Counted from the stretch's first letter, positions 28,262-37,878 are shown. The stretch is 64,000 nucleotides of DNA from Candidatus Pelagibacter sp. IMCC9063 (GCF_000195085.1 NC_015380.1:544001-608000); one strand, 5' to 3'. Notes: a model not told the origin generated them from the letters alone. Numbers and translations are program-made.

Positions 28262-28318
28262 ACCCTAAAAAACCTAAAAACCTATGTTTTTCAAAGGCTT
28301 TATTGTAAATACCTTTGT

Positions 28319-29194
28319 ATGAACTCAAACGAGCCTCAAAAACTTAAAGGAATAAGTAAAATATCTGACAAGTATGATGTTTATTTTGTAGATTTATGGG
28401 GAGTTGTTCATAATGGTGTGCAGTGTTATTCAGAAGCATTAAAGGTATTAGAAAAACTTAAAGAACAAAATAAAAAAATTGTTTTAATTTCAAACGCTCC
28501 AAGACCTTCAGCAGTAGTTAAAGTATTCTTGGAAACTATCGGCCTTCAGAGTTCTTGTTATGATTTTTTAGTTACCTCTGGTGACATAACTAGAGAATAC
28601 ATTTCGCTAAATTCTAGTAAAAAAAATTTTTACCATTTGGGCCCAACTAAAGATATTGATTTATTTAAAGATTTAAATGTTGCACTAACTAGCAAAGAAG
28701 AATGCGATGAAATTATTTGCACAGGACTTGTGTCGGATGAAGAAGAGACATTACAAGATTATAAAATTCTATTAGATTTTTTCTTAAATAAAAAGATACC
28801 GCTCATTTGTGCGAATCCAGACGAGGTAGCCGCAAGAGGAGAAAAGATAATATTTTGCGCAGGAGCGTTAGCCAACCAGTACAAACAAGAAGGGGGAATG
28901 GTTCGCTATTTTGGAAAGCCCTATTCAGATATATATAGTTTTGCTTTAAAAAAAGTTAGAGCCCATAAAGATTTTAAAGACAAAAAAGAAATTAACACAC
29001 TAGTAATTGGAGATAATATAAAAACTGATATCAAGGGAGCTAATTTGTTTAATTTAGATTCTGTTTTGATATTAAACGGTATTTATAAGGATTTTTTTAG
29101 AGATGGCACTGTCAATTTTGACCAATTAAGAGATTCTGTTAATTTAAAAAATGTCAAGATTAATTACTTTCAAGAAGAGTTAGCATGGCATTAA
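28319..29194 (+). CDS. HAD superfamily class IIA hydrolase (TIGR01459-like)
   Basis: A 291-residue phosphatase-fold protein. Motif I 'VYFVDLWGVVHNG', motif II 'IVLISNAPRPSAVV' and motif III/IV 'TLVIGDNIKTDIKGANLFN' place it in class IIA HADs, in the subgroup found in alphaproteobacteria next to ribF. The usual second Asp of motif I is replaced by Gly (D-L-W-G), a known variation in this subgroup. Substrate unknown. It overlaps ribF by ten bases. Confidence 0.88.
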   Translation: MNSNEPQKLKGISKISDKYDVYFVDLWGVVHNGVQCYSEALKVLEKLKEQNKKIVLISNAPRPSAVVKVFLETIGLQSSCYDFLVTSGDITREYISLNSSKKNFYHLGPTKDIDLFKDLNVALTSKEECDEIICTGLVSDEEETLQDYKILLDFFLNKKIPLICANPDEVAARGEKIIFCAGALANQYKQEGGMVRYFGKPYSDIYSFALKKVRAHKDFKDKKEINTLVIGDNIKTDIKGANLFNLDSVLILNGIYKDFFRDGTVNFDQLRDSVNLKNVKINYFQEELAWH

Positions 29195-30087
29195 ATAAAA
29201 TTGTTAGAAATGCAGTTATTGCTATTGGAAACTTTGATGGAGTTCACAAAGGTCATCAAAGTATTTTTAAGTTAGGAAAAAAAATTGCAAAACGTAATAA
29301 ACAGAAATTTGGCGTTATTACCTTTGCTCCCCTACCTTATGAATTCTTTCAAAAAAATAAAAAAAATATTCGTATAACGCTTGACGATTTGAAAGTTGAT
29401 TTAATTAAAAAAAATGACGTAGATTTTGTTTTTATTTGCAAATTTAACAAAAAATTTTCAATGATATCAGCAGAAAATTTTATTACAGAAATTGTGATTA
29501 AAAAATTAAATCCAGCTCACATTATAGTAGGTAAAAATTTTAGGTTTGGAAATAAAAGAAAAGGTAATATTGCTTTATTAAGAAAGTTTGGAAAAGTACA
29601 TAACTTTAAGGTAAGTGATTTACGCTTAGCTAAAGAAAACAAAACCAAGATATCTTCGACCAGAATCAGGCTTGCTATAGAGAAAGGCAATGTGGATCTT
29701 GCAGGTCGCTTACTGGGAAGAAATTGGAGCATTAGAGAAAAAGTTATACCAGGAAGAAAAGTTGGAAGGCAGCTGGGGTTTAGAACTGCCAACATTATCA
29801 TTAAAAACAATATTGCTCCAAAAACAGGAGTGTATGCAGTTAAAGCTAAGATTAAGAATAAAATTTATAATGGTGTTGCCAATTTTGGCTTAGCCCCAAC
29901 ATTTTCTAGAAACAAGCTAGTATTAGAAATAAATTTATTTAAAAAAATACCTTCATTCTATGGGCAATTCGCCGAGATTGCATTTGTAAAGAGGTTAAGA
30001 AATGAAAAGAGTTTTAAAAATAAAATTTTATTAATTAGACAGATAAAAAAAGATATAACAACTGCAAAAGAAATTCTTAAAAAATGA
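29185..30087 (+). CDS. ribF: Bifunctional riboflavin kinase / FAD synthetase
   Basis: A 300-residue enzyme that makes FMN and FAD. The N-terminal nucleotidyltransferase half has 'AIGNFDGVHKGHQSIF', 'IVGKNFRFG' and 'SSTRIR'; the C-terminal kinase half has 'LGFRTANIII' and 'YAVKAKI...YNGVANFGLAPTF'-type motifs. The sequence after 'GRLLGRNW' is the kinase start. It overlaps both neighbours: the HAD gene before and ileS after. Confidence 0.96.
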   Translation: MALNKIVRNAVIAIGNFDGVHKGHQSIFKLGKKIAKRNKQKFGVITFAPLPYEFFQKNKKNIRITLDDLKVDLIKKNDVDFVFICKFNKKFSMISAENFITEIVIKKLNPAHIIVGKNFRFGNKRKGNIALLRKFGKVHNFKVSDLRLAKENKTKISSTRIRLAIEKGNVDLAGRLLGRNWSIREKVIPGRKVGRQLGFRTANIIIKNNIAPKTGVYAVKAKIKNKIYNGVANFGLAPTFSRNKLVLEINLFKKIPSFYGQFAEIAFVKRLRNEKSFKNKILLIRQIKKDITTAKEILKK

Positions 30088-32837
30088 GCGAAACAAAAGT
30101 AAATCTTCCTAAAACCCAATTGGGAATGAAAGCAAATCTGCCAACGAAAGAGCCAGAGTTTCTAAAGCTGTGGAGTGATATAAATTTATATGAGCAGCAA
30201 CGATCTCAATCTCTAGATAAAGAAAAATTTATTCTTCATGACGGACCCCCTTACGCCAATGGCAATATTCACATTGGAACTGCGCTTAATAAAATTTTAA
30301 AAGACGTAATTATTAGGTATCAGCAATTACTTGGAAAAAATGCAGTTTATGTACCAGGTTGGGACTGCCATGGCTTACCCATTGAGTGGAAAATAGAAGA
30401 AGAATTTAAAAAAAAAGGAAAGGATAAAAAAAATATTTCTATTATTGAGTTTAGGAAAGAATGTAGAGATTTTGCATCCTCTTGGATTTTAAAACAAAAA
30501 GAACAATTTAAAAGATTGGGTGTAGAGGGCGATTGGAATAATCCATACACCACTATGAGCACGGAGGCGGAAGCACAAATCGCAGTTGAGATATTAAAAT
30601 TCTTAAAAAATGGAGGTTTGTATAATGGTTTTAAGCCAGTTCTATGGTCCGTGGTAGAGGCTACTGCATTAGCGGATGCAGAAGTTGAATATGCAGATCA
30701 TAAGTCTAATACTATTTTTACTAAATTTCCCATCCAAGGAACATTTGAAAGTTTAGACAATGTGAAAGTTGTTATTTGGACAACTACACCATGGACAATA
30801 CCTTGCAATCGGGCTTTAGCATTTAGTAGTAACTATGAGTATTCATTAGTTGAAGTCACACAGCATGGAGAAAAAGACACAGTTGTTCTTGCTACCAAAT
30901 TAATAAGTGAGGTGATGAATTCTTGTGAAATCGAAGATTTTAAAATTATCAAATCATTTCTAGGATCTAATCTTAAGAATGTAAAATGTTCACATCCTTT
31001 TCAATTGTATGGATACGATTTTGATGTTCCATTGTTAGAAGCTGATTTTGTAACATTAGAGCAGGGAACGGGAATTGTTCATATTGCTCCCAGTCATGGA
31101 CCTGATGACTTTAATTTAGGATTAAAAAATAATATCAAAGCAGAAAATACAATAAATGATCATGGCCATTACACAAATGTAATCAAAAAATTTGAGGGTA
31201 TTCATATATTTAAAGCTGATAAAATTATTATCGAAGAGCTGAACCTTAATAAAAAACTTTTAGGGTCTGGAACTTTAGTACATAGCTACCCTCATTCATG
31301 GAGATCTAAAGCTCCATTGGTTCATAGAGCAACGCCTCAGTGGTTTATCTCTATGGAGTCTAATGATTTAAGAAATGTTGCCTTAAAAGCTATAGACAAC
31401 ACAAAGTTTTACCCCCCTGTCGGTCAAAACAGATTAAGATCTATGATTGAAACAAGACCAGACTGGTGTATTTCACGCCAAAGATTCTGGGGAGTTCCAA
31501 TACCCATTTTTGTAAATAAAAAAACGCATGAGCCATTAATTGATGAGGATGTATTTAAGAGAATAGAAAATATTTTCTTAAAAGAAGGAAGCGATGCTTG
31601 GTTTGTAAAAAAAGATGAAGAGTTCTTAGGACCAAAATATAAAAGAGAAGATTATAAAAAAGTTAACGATATTGTGGAAGTTTGGTTTGATAGTGGTTCT
31701 AGCCACTCTTATGTTCTTGAAAAAAGAAAAGATTTAAAATGGCCTGCAGACATGTACCTTGAAGGATCAGATCAGCATCGAGGTTGGTTTCATTCCTCTT
31801 TGCTACAATCGTGCGGTACTAGAGGTCAAGCACCCTATAAAAGCATTCTATGTCATGGATTTGTTGTGGATGGGAAGGGGCAGAAAATGTCTAAGTCTTT
31901 AGGGAATGTAGTTTCTCCAGATGAAGTAATTAAAAAATACGGCGCGGATATCCTAAGACTCTGGGTGATCGCATCTGATTACTCAGATGATTTAAAAATT
32001 GACAATGCAATATTAGAACAACACTCTCAATCTTATAGAAAAATTAGAAATACCTTTAGGTTTTTGCTAGGTAATTTAAATGACCAATTAAATTTAGAAG
32101 AAACAGTAAAGCTTTCAGAGTGTGAAGAAATTGAAAAATATATTTTGCATAAAATTTCATCTTTAGATTCCGAGTTTAAAAATTTGAACAAAAGCTACGA
32201 CTTCCATAAAATTTTTATAGATATATTAAATTTTTGCACTATTGATCTTTCAGCTCTCTACTTCGATATTCGAAAAGACAGTTTGTATTGCGATGATCTA
32301 GATTCTGCCAAAAGAATTAATTGTACAAAAGTTCTTTCAATTGTAGCAAGATTTCTCTTAAAGTGGCTTTCCCCAATCCTAGTTTTTACATGTGAAGAAA
32401 TATATCAAATTGTAAAAAAAGAAAAATTTAAAGAAAGTATTTTTCTTCATGATTTTGGGACATTTCCCCAAGAGTGGGTTGATGAAAAAGTTCAAGAGAA
32501 GTGGAATTTTCTAAAGAAAATAAGATCAGAAGTTAACAATGCAATTGAATTAAAAAGAAATAAAAAATTAGTTGGGTCTGGTCTTGATACGAATGTGCAT
32601 ATTTCTTTAGACGAGAAGCACTTGTTTAATTTTAATAAGATCAATCTTTCAGAGCTACTCATTTGTTCTAGTAGCTCATTAAATCAAAAAAATTTAAATT
32701 TTGAAGACTTTCAAATAGCTAACAGTTCATTAGAAAGTTTAAAAATTATTGTAAATAAAGCAGAGGGATTTAAGTGCCCACACTGTTGGAAAATTTTACC
32801 TAATAAATGCGACCGGTCTAATTGTGGAATTAATTAA
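30084..32837 (+). CDS. ileS: Isoleucyl-tRNA synthetase
   Basis: A 917-residue class I synthetase. The HIGH motif is 'DGPPYANGNIHIGTA', the editing domain follows ('VVIWTTTPWTIPCNRALAFS'), and 'QKMSKSLGNVV' is KMSKS. The C-terminus keeps a zinc ribbon ('CPHCW' and a final C-x5-C), the bacterial type. It overlaps ribF by four bases and lspA by fourteen. Confidence 0.98.
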   Translation: MSETKVNLPKTQLGMKANLPTKEPEFLKLWSDINLYEQQRSQSLDKEKFILHDGPPYANGNIHIGTALNKILKDVIIRYQQLLGKNAVYVPGWDCHGLPIEWKIEEEFKKKGKDKKNISIIEFRKECRDFASSWILKQKEQFKRLGVEGDWNNPYTTMSTEAEAQIAVEILKFLKNGGLYNGFKPVLWSVVEATALADAEVEYADHKSNTIFTKFPIQGTFESLDNVKVVIWTTTPWTIPCNRALAFSSNYEYSLVEVTQHGEKDTVVLATKLISEVMNSCEIEDFKIIKSFLGSNLKNVKCSHPFQLYGYDFDVPLLEADFVTLEQGTGIVHIAPSHGPDDFNLGLKNNIKAENTINDHGHYTNVIKKFEGIHIFKADKIIIEELNLNKKLLGSGTLVHSYPHSWRSKAPLVHRATPQWFISMESNDLRNVALKAIDNTKFYPPVGQNRLRSMIETRPDWCISRQRFWGVPIPIFVNKKTHEPLIDEDVFKRIENIFLKEGSDAWFVKKDEEFLGPKYKREDYKKVNDIVEVWFDSGSSHSYVLEKRKDLKWPADMYLEGSDQHRGWFHSSLLQSCGTRGQAPYKSILCHGFVVDGKGQKMSKSLGNVVSPDEVIKKYGADILRLWVIASDYSDDLKIDNAILEQHSQSYRKIRNTFRFLLGNLNDQLNLEETVKLSECEEIEKYILHKISSLDSEFKNLNKSYDFHKIFIDILNFCTIDLSALYFDIRKDSLYCDDLDSAKRINCTKVLSIVARFLLKWLSPILVFTCEEIYQIVKKEKFKESIFLHDFGTFPQEWVDEKVQEKWNFLKKIRSEVNNAIELKRNKKLVGSGLDTNVHISLDEKHLFNFNKINLSELLICSSSSLNQKNLNFEDFQIANSSLESLKIIVNKAEGFKCPHCWKILPNKCDRSNCGIN

Positions 32838-33312
32838 GCAAAGAATAAAAGAAAATTGGATTTTTTTAGTTATTATTATAATTACGTTTTTGACTGATAG
32901 GACAAGCAAAAACTATGTAATTAATTTTTTTTTAACTCATGGATCTGATAGTTACTATTTTAATTCATTCTTAAACTTTGTTTTATTATGGAATACCGGA
33001 ATGGCCTTTGGTATTTTTGAAAGCGACAGTTACACATATCATGCGTTTAGTTTTTTAATTTTTTTAGTTATTATATTTCTAATAGTTTGGCTATTTAGAT
33101 CGAACAGAAAATTCGAAAAAATATCAATAGCCCTTATAATTGGAGGGGCGTTAGGAAATTGGTTTGATAGAATTGTTTATAATGCAGTACCAGATTTTAT
33201 AGACTTGCATTATTTGGATTTTCACTGGTTTGTGTTTAATGTATCGGATATTATAATCTCTGTAGGGATTTTATTATTAATATTAAGTGATTTTTTCTTA
33301 AAAAACAAATGA
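32824..33312 (+). CDS. lspA: Lipoprotein signal peptidase II
   Basis: A 162-residue inner-membrane aspartyl peptidase that cleaves prolipoproteins after lipid addition. Four transmembrane helices are visible. Conserved motifs: 'NTGMAFGIF', 'GGALGNWFDRIVYNAVPDFI' with the first catalytic Asp, and 'FNVSDIIISVG' with the second. The GTG start inside ileS is chosen because the first helix begins soon after it. Targets in the window include the two lipoproteins described. Confidence 0.95.
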   Translation: MELIKQRIKENWIFLVIIIITFLTDRTSKNYVINFFLTHGSDSYYFNSFLNFVLLWNTGMAFGIFESDSYTYHAFSFLIFLVIIFLIVWLFRSNRKFEKISIALIIGGALGNWFDRIVYNAVPDFIDLHYLDFHWFVFNVSDIIISVGILLLILSDFFLKNK

Positions 33313-33632
33313 ACAATAAAAATTTATTTATCATCGTACTGTTGCTTATATTTGGTCTTAGCTCATGTACATCTGTTAAGAAAACGCTAGGTTTAGAAAA
33401 AGATGTTCCTAACGAGTTTTTGATTGAAAAAAGAGATCCTTTAACTTTGCCTCCAGATTATAATATTTTACCTCCTGACAGCAATGCTAAGATTAACGAA
33501 AATAAAGAGCCTACTAGCTCTCTAAAATCAATTTTTGACAAAAGCCTTGGTAGTCAAAAAAAATCTTCTAGTGCAAACGTTCCTAGCAATACAAGAAGTA
33601 TTGAAAATGATATTTTAAAACAAATCAAATAA
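33309..33632 (+). CDS. bamF: DUF3035 lipoprotein (BamF-like)
   Basis: A 107-residue lipoprotein: signal 'MNNKNLFIIVLLLIFGL' with lipobox 'LSSC'. The mature region 'VPNEFLIEKRDPLTLPPDY' matches the DUF3035 motif (PDEF-x-V-x-x-R-x-PL-x-x-PP). In Caulobacter this family is BamF of the outer-membrane beta-barrel assembly machine. Directly follows lspA with a four-base overlap. Confidence 0.85.
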   Translation: MNNKNLFIIVLLLIFGLSSCTSVKKTLGLEKDVPNEFLIEKRDPLTLPPDYNILPPDSNAKINENKEPTSSLKSIFDKSLGSQKKSSSANVPSNTRSIENDILKQIK

Positions 33633-34862
33633 ATGAGTCTTGATATTAATCTAGAATATTTTGTTGATGGAAGCATGGGATACAATTTAAAATCTACAGA
33701 AGAGTATAAAAAAAATATAGATCTTTGCAGTGTAGCCTCTGAAAAAGTATCTAAAGAAATAAAAGAACAGTCTAATGAAATCTTTAACTCCTTTACTCTT
33801 AACTACCAGAATTCAACAAAATTAATTAGAGATAAAATTATTAAAAAAAAATACCAATTAGTAGTTGGTATGGGAGGATCTTCTGCGGGAGCCAAAGCAA
33901 TCAACATGCGTATTGAAGGCAATGTTTTTTTTCTCGATAATTACGATCCCGCATATCTTCAGAATTTTTTTATGAATTATAATTTAAAAGACTTTACAAT
34001 TTATATTATTTCAAAATCTGGGAATACTTTCGAGACTTTAGCAATGTGTAATTTGCTGTTCCAGTATTTGCTAAAAATATCTAGGATTGAAGAAATTGTA
34101 AAACATGTAATTGTTATAACGGAAGAATCCCAAAGCATGTTAAGTGATTTTGCTAGAAAAAATAATCTTCAAATAATTCATCATAATAAAAAAATTGGAG
34201 GAAGATTCTCTGTTTTTTCAGAGACTTCTATGATTTTATTTGATTTTGATCCTGATACAATTTCTAATAGCGCTCAGTCTATAGTTCTAAAATTAACAAA
34301 AAAAAATCTAGAGGATGATACCAATCCAACGATTAATGCGGCGGTCATATTAACCTTACAAGAACGATACGGTATAAATTACAATATTAATCTTTTGTAC
34401 GATTATACTTTAAAAAACTATTCTTATTGGTTTCACCAGTTGTTTGCAGAAAGTTTGGGAAAAAATGAAAAAGCTCTTACTCCAATGACCTCTATTTGCC
34501 CAAAAGATCATCATAGTTTAATGCAGCTGTTTATCGATGGATCCAAAAACAAATTATTTAATATTTACCAACCTCTTTTAACAGAAGACTCTTTAAAATT
34601 TTCTTCTTTAGGGTTAGGCAGCATTGAAACAAAAACCCCCAACGACCTTTTAAAATCACAGTTTTTAGGTGTTATTAAAACTTTTAAAAATTTAAAAATT
34701 CCTCATAGAATCGTGACTAGCACAGGTGATAAAATTTCAAATATTTTTGAACTTTTCTCTTATAATATTTTAGAAACAGTAATTCTTGGATATGCTCAAA
34801 ATTTAAATCCATACGACCAGCCAGCAGTTGAACAAATTAAAGTAAATACTTTTAGTTCTTAA
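33633..34862 (+). CDS. pgi: Glucose-6-phosphate isomerase
   Basis: A 409-residue isomerase, shorter than the ~550 residues of E. coli but like several alphaproteobacterial short forms. Sugar-phosphate motifs 'VVGMGGSSAGAKAIN', 'IISKSGNTFETLA', 'GGRFSVFSETS' and the C-terminal catalytic-Lys motif 'NPYDQPAVEQIKVNTF' are present. Acts in glycolysis or gluconeogenesis in the cytoplasm. Starts directly after the BamF-like stop; ends with an eleven-base convergent overlap with rsmD. Confidence 0.95.
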   Translation: MSLDINLEYFVDGSMGYNLKSTEEYKKNIDLCSVASEKVSKEIKEQSNEIFNSFTLNYQNSTKLIRDKIIKKKYQLVVGMGGSSAGAKAINMRIEGNVFFLDNYDPAYLQNFFMNYNLKDFTIYIISKSGNTFETLAMCNLLFQYLLKISRIEEIVKHVIVITEESQSMLSDFARKNNLQIIHHNKKIGGRFSVFSETSMILFDFDPDTISNSAQSIVLKLTKKNLEDDTNPTINAAVILTLQERYGINYNINLLYDYTLKNYSYWFHQLFAESLGKNEKALTPMTSICPKDHHSLMQLFIDGSKNKLFNIYQPLLTEDSLKFSSLGLGSIETKTPNDLLKSQFLGVIKTFKNLKIPHRIVTSTGDKISNIFELFSYNILETVILGYAQNLNPYDQPAVEQIKVNTFSS

Positions 34863-35415
34863 TTTTACCAAAAAGAACAATGGATCGACCATATTTTTTT
34901 CTTAAAATTTCATCTAGGTAATCACTAAAATTAAATTTCTCTCCTTCTTCGTAATGAATCATTATTATAGAATCTGACAAATTTTTCTTATTTTCAGATA
35001 ACTTTTCAAATACTTGTCTCAAAAATTTAAACTGAAAAGGTGGGTCTAAAAATATCAAATTAGGTTTTGTTAAAGAAAAGTCTAATTGAATTTTTAAAAA
35101 ATCTCCAAAAATTAAGTTACCTTCATTTAGAATTGAAAAATTTTGAATATTATTTTTTAGTACTTCAAATGATTTTTTATCATTTTCTATAAATGTTACA
35201 TGTGAAGCGCCTCGTGATAAACATTCTATTCCAAAAGAACCGCTACCAGAGAAAATATCAAGAATAGAACTTTTTCCAAACTGGAATTGTAATAAAGGAG
35301 AGTGTACTAGCAAATTGAACAAACTCTCTTTTACATAGTCTCTTAGAGGCCTGGTAATTTTGGGGTCTGGCAATATAAGCTTTTGTTTTTTAAATTTTCC
35401 GGAGATAATCCTCAT
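34852..35415 (-). CDS. rsmD: 16S rRNA (guanine966-N2)-methyltransferase
   Basis: A 187-residue SAM-dependent methyltransferase. 'MRIISGKFKKQKL', 'TRPLRDYVKESLFNLL', the SAM motif 'LDIFSGSGSFGIECLSRGA' and the amino-methylase motif 'LIFLDPPF' are typical of RsmD. It modifies G966 of 16S rRNA during 30S assembly. Its start overlaps the upstream pseudouridine synthase gene by 26 bases. Confidence 0.95.
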   Translation of the reverse strand: MRIISGKFKKQKLILPDPKITRPLRDYVKESLFNLLVHSPLLQFQFGKSSILDIFSGSGSFGIECLSRGASHVTFIENDKKSFEVLKNNIQNFSILNEGNLIFGDFLKIQLDFSLTKPNLIFLDPPFQFKFLRQVFEKLSENKKNLSDSIIMIHYEEGEKFNFSDYLDEILRKKYGRSIVLFGKIKN

Positions 35416-36130
35416 ATTGTCTTATTTCTTTAGGTTCAGCTGTTTTTATTTCACCAGGTTTTAAGTTGGAAATTTTAAAAGGTCCAAACTCTAATCTGGT
35501 AAGTTTGTTTACTCGCAAATCAATACTCCGCATCAATTCTCTTATTTCTCTATTTTTTCCCTCCTTTAGTTCCATTTCTATCCAGAAATTTTTTTTATCT
35601 TTGTTAAATAGCTTATAATTAAATGGTCTATATTGAATTCCATCAATCTTTCTTCCTTTGCTCAAATTGTCAATTTTTTGCTCTTCACAAACTCCATAGA
35701 CTCGTACTCTATATTTTCTTACAAATTTATTTTTCGGCAGCTCCAGACTTCTTGCCACCTCTCCATCATTGGTAACAATCAGCAGTCCTTCAGAGTTTAC
35801 ATCCAATCTACCCGCAAAAATAAAATTTTTAAATCTTTTTGGAAGGAGATCGTAAACAATTTTTCTCTCATCTTGTTTATTCTTAGAACAGATACAATCA
35901 GTTGGTTTGTAAAATTTATAAATTTGTTTGAATTTTTTGAAAAGCAACAATTTACCATCTAACTTTATAGAATCAGTCTTATTCACAAAATGAACAGGTG
36001 TGGTAAGAATCTCTCCGTTTAAGTAAATTCTCCCATTTTCAATCATTCGTTCGATTTCTCTTCTAGATCCTACATTGTAAGATGCTAAAAATTTTGAAAT
36101 TCTAACTTTTTCAGGTAATTCTTTCTTCAT
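35390..36130 (-). CDS. rluB: rRNA pseudouridine synthase, RluB/RsuA family
   Basis: A 246-residue enzyme. An N-terminal S4 domain ('RISKFLASYNVGSRREIERM') is followed by the synthase domain, with catalytic Asp in 'FAGRLDVNSEGLLIVTNDG' and 'EGKNREIRELM'. It isomerises a uridine in 23S (RluB) or 16S (RsuA) rRNA; the exact site is inferred from family only. Its ATG directly abuts the divergent tadA ATG (sequence CATATG), so no spacer remains for promoters. Confidence 0.9.
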   Translation of the reverse strand: MKKELPEKVRISKFLASYNVGSRREIERMIENGRIYLNGEILTTPVHFVNKTDSIKLDGKLLLFKKFKQIYKFYKPTDCICSKNKQDERKIVYDLLPKRFKNFIFAGRLDVNSEGLLIVTNDGEVARSLELPKNKFVRKYRVRVYGVCEEQKIDNLSKGRKIDGIQYRPFNYKLFNKDKKNFWIEMELKEGKNREIRELMRSIDLRVNKLTRLEFGPFKISNLKPGEIKTAEPKEIRQYEDYLRKI

Positions 36131-36589
36131 ATGAATAGTTTTAAACTCTACATAGATACTCTATTGAAATTGTGCAACCAAGCAATAAAGAGAAACGAAG
36201 TGCCAGTTAGTGCTATAATTGTAGATCCTAAGAGTAAAAAAATTATTGCCAGAGCTCACAATCTATCTATTCGCAACAAAGACCCATTAGCACACGCGGA
36301 GATATTGGTTATTAGAAAAGCGCTTAAATTTTTAAACAAAAAAAGACTAGACGGCATGGATATTTATTGTTCACTTGAACCTTGTGTTATGTGTACGTCA
36401 GCCATTGCCTTTTCGCAGCTGAGAAATATTTATTTCTGCGCCGAAGATAAAGCTAGTGGAGGTTTGATTAATGGTCCAAAATTGGGTTTCTCCAAATACT
36501 TAAAATATAAATTTTCTTTTTACTATGGCTTTGAAGAAAATAAGTTTTCCAAAATATTGGTTGATTTTTTTAAACAAAAAAGAAAATAG
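36131..36589 (+). CDS. tadA: tRNA-specific adenosine-34 deaminase
   Basis: A 152-residue zinc deaminase that makes inosine-34 in tRNA-Arg(ACG). Zinc and proton-shuttle motif 'LAHAEILVI' (HAE) and 'SLEPCVMCTSAI' (PCxxC) are intact, and the 'YFCAEDKASGG' region follows. It abuts the divergent rluB start codon exactly and ends three bases before convergent purD. Confidence 0.95.
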   Translation: MNSFKLYIDTLLKLCNQAIKRNEVPVSAIIVDPKSKKIIARAHNLSIRNKDPLAHAEILVIRKALKFLNKKRLDGMDIYCSLEPCVMCTSAIAFSQLRNIYFCAEDKASGGLINGPKLGFSKYLKYKFSFYYGFEENKFSKILVDFFKQKRK

Positions 36590-36592
36590 TAT

Positions 36593-37855
36593 TTACCTAA
36601 TTGCTCTCCAAGCAATATCTCGTCTAAAGTATTTATCTTCCCAATCCACAAGATCTAACATTTGATGAGCTTTATCTCTTGCCTCCTGCAAGCTAGACGC
36701 TACCGCAGTTGCGTTGAGAACTCTACCACCATTAGCTAAAATTTTTTTATCTACCTCTATAGTTCCAGCATGGAAAAGTTGTTGTGTAAAATTATTCTCA
36801 ATATTCTCTAAATTTTTAATATGCGTTTTAGTTTGATATTCTTCTGGGTAACCCTTCGCTGAAGCTACCACTGTAATGCAAGGGTCTTTTTTCCAAAAAA
36901 TTTTTTGATCATCTAAATTTTTATTTTTTACTGAAAGAATTAAATCAAGTAAATCGTTTTCTAATCTCATCATAATTACTTGGCATTCGGGATCCCCAAA
37001 CCTGATATTGTATTCTATAAGTTTTGGTTCATTATTTTTTATCATCAACCCCGCATATAATATTCCAACAAAAGAACAGCCAATTGTATTAAGACTTTTT
37101 ATAGTTGGTTCAATAATCTTTTTATTTATTTTTTCTTGCATATCATTGGTAATTAATAATGATGGAGAGTATGCGCCCATTCCCCCTGTGTTAAGGCCGG
37201 TATCATTTTCACCAATTCTTTTATGGTCTTGAGCAGTGCCAATGGGTAAATAATTTTCTCCATCTGTAATGACAAAGTAGCTAGCTTCTTCACCCTCCAA
37301 AAACTCTTCAATAACCACTTTACTAGATGTTTTAAATTTTCCTTCTAATATTTCTTTGGCGCATTTAGTAGATTCTTCTACATTGTTAGATATGGTAACA
37401 CCCTTTCCAGCAGCCAAACCATCTGACTTAATAACAAGCGGATGTTTGGATTTTTTAATAAAATCCTGTGCCTTTAAAAGATTGTCAAAACTTTCATATT
37501 CCGCAGTAGGAATATTAAAATCTTTACATAGTTTTTTCATAAAATCTTTTGATCCCTCAAGCTGAGAAGCTTCTTTACTAGGGCCAAATGTAAAAATATT
37601 TTTTTCAGATAAAAAGTCGACAATCCCCTTAACCAAAGGAATTTCAGGACCTACTATTACGGTCGAAATATTCTTTTTCAACAAAACTGAATAAAGCAAA
37701 TCAAAATTTAAAGGATCAATTTCTATATTTTCGCAGATAGAATCGGTTCCAGGATTGCCGGGAATACAAAAAAGTTTAGATATTTTTTTGGATAAGCTCA
37801 ATTTAAAACAAAGAGCATGTTCTCTTCCACCACTTCCAATTACAGCTACGTTCAT
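36593..37855 (-). CDS. purD: Phosphoribosylamine-glycine ligase (GARS)
   Basis: A 420-residue ATP-grasp enzyme, second step of purine synthesis. 'VIGSGGREHALCFKLS', 'KSDGLAAGKGVTI', 'EEFLEGEEASYFVI' and 'GDPECQVIMMRLENDLLDL' are standard. It is divergent from xseA with only 23 bases between the two start codons. Confidence 0.98.
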   Translation of the reverse strand: MNVAVIGSGGREHALCFKLSLSKKISKLFCIPGNPGTDSICENIEIDPLNFDLLYSVLLKKNISTVIVGPEIPLVKGIVDFLSEKNIFTFGPSKEASQLEGSKDFMKKLCKDFNIPTAEYESFDNLLKAQDFIKKSKHPLVIKSDGLAAGKGVTISNNVEESTKCAKEILEGKFKTSSKVVIEEFLEGEEASYFVITDGENYLPIGTAQDHKRIGENDTGLNTGGMGAYSPSLLITNDMQEKINKKIIEPTIKSLNTIGCSFVGILYAGLMIKNNEPKLIEYNIRFGDPECQVIMMRLENDLLDLILSVKNKNLDDQKIFWKKDPCITVVASAKGYPEEYQTKTHIKNLENIENNFTQQLFHAGTIEVDKKILANGGRVLNATAVASSLQEARDKAHQMLDLVDWEDKYFRRDIAWRAIR

Positions 37856-37857
37856 GT

Positions 37858-37876
37858 TAATATATTTAGTATATTA
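37858..37876. promoter_or_regulatory. Inverted repeat in the purD-xseA divergent spacer
   Basis: TAATATA-TTTAG-TATATTA is a perfect 7-bp inverted repeat that fills almost all of the 23-base space between the two divergent start codons. It also contains TATAAT-like -10 sequences on both strands. It may be a shared core promoter or an operator; no regulator is evident. Confidence 0.35.
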
Positions 37877-37878
37877 TA

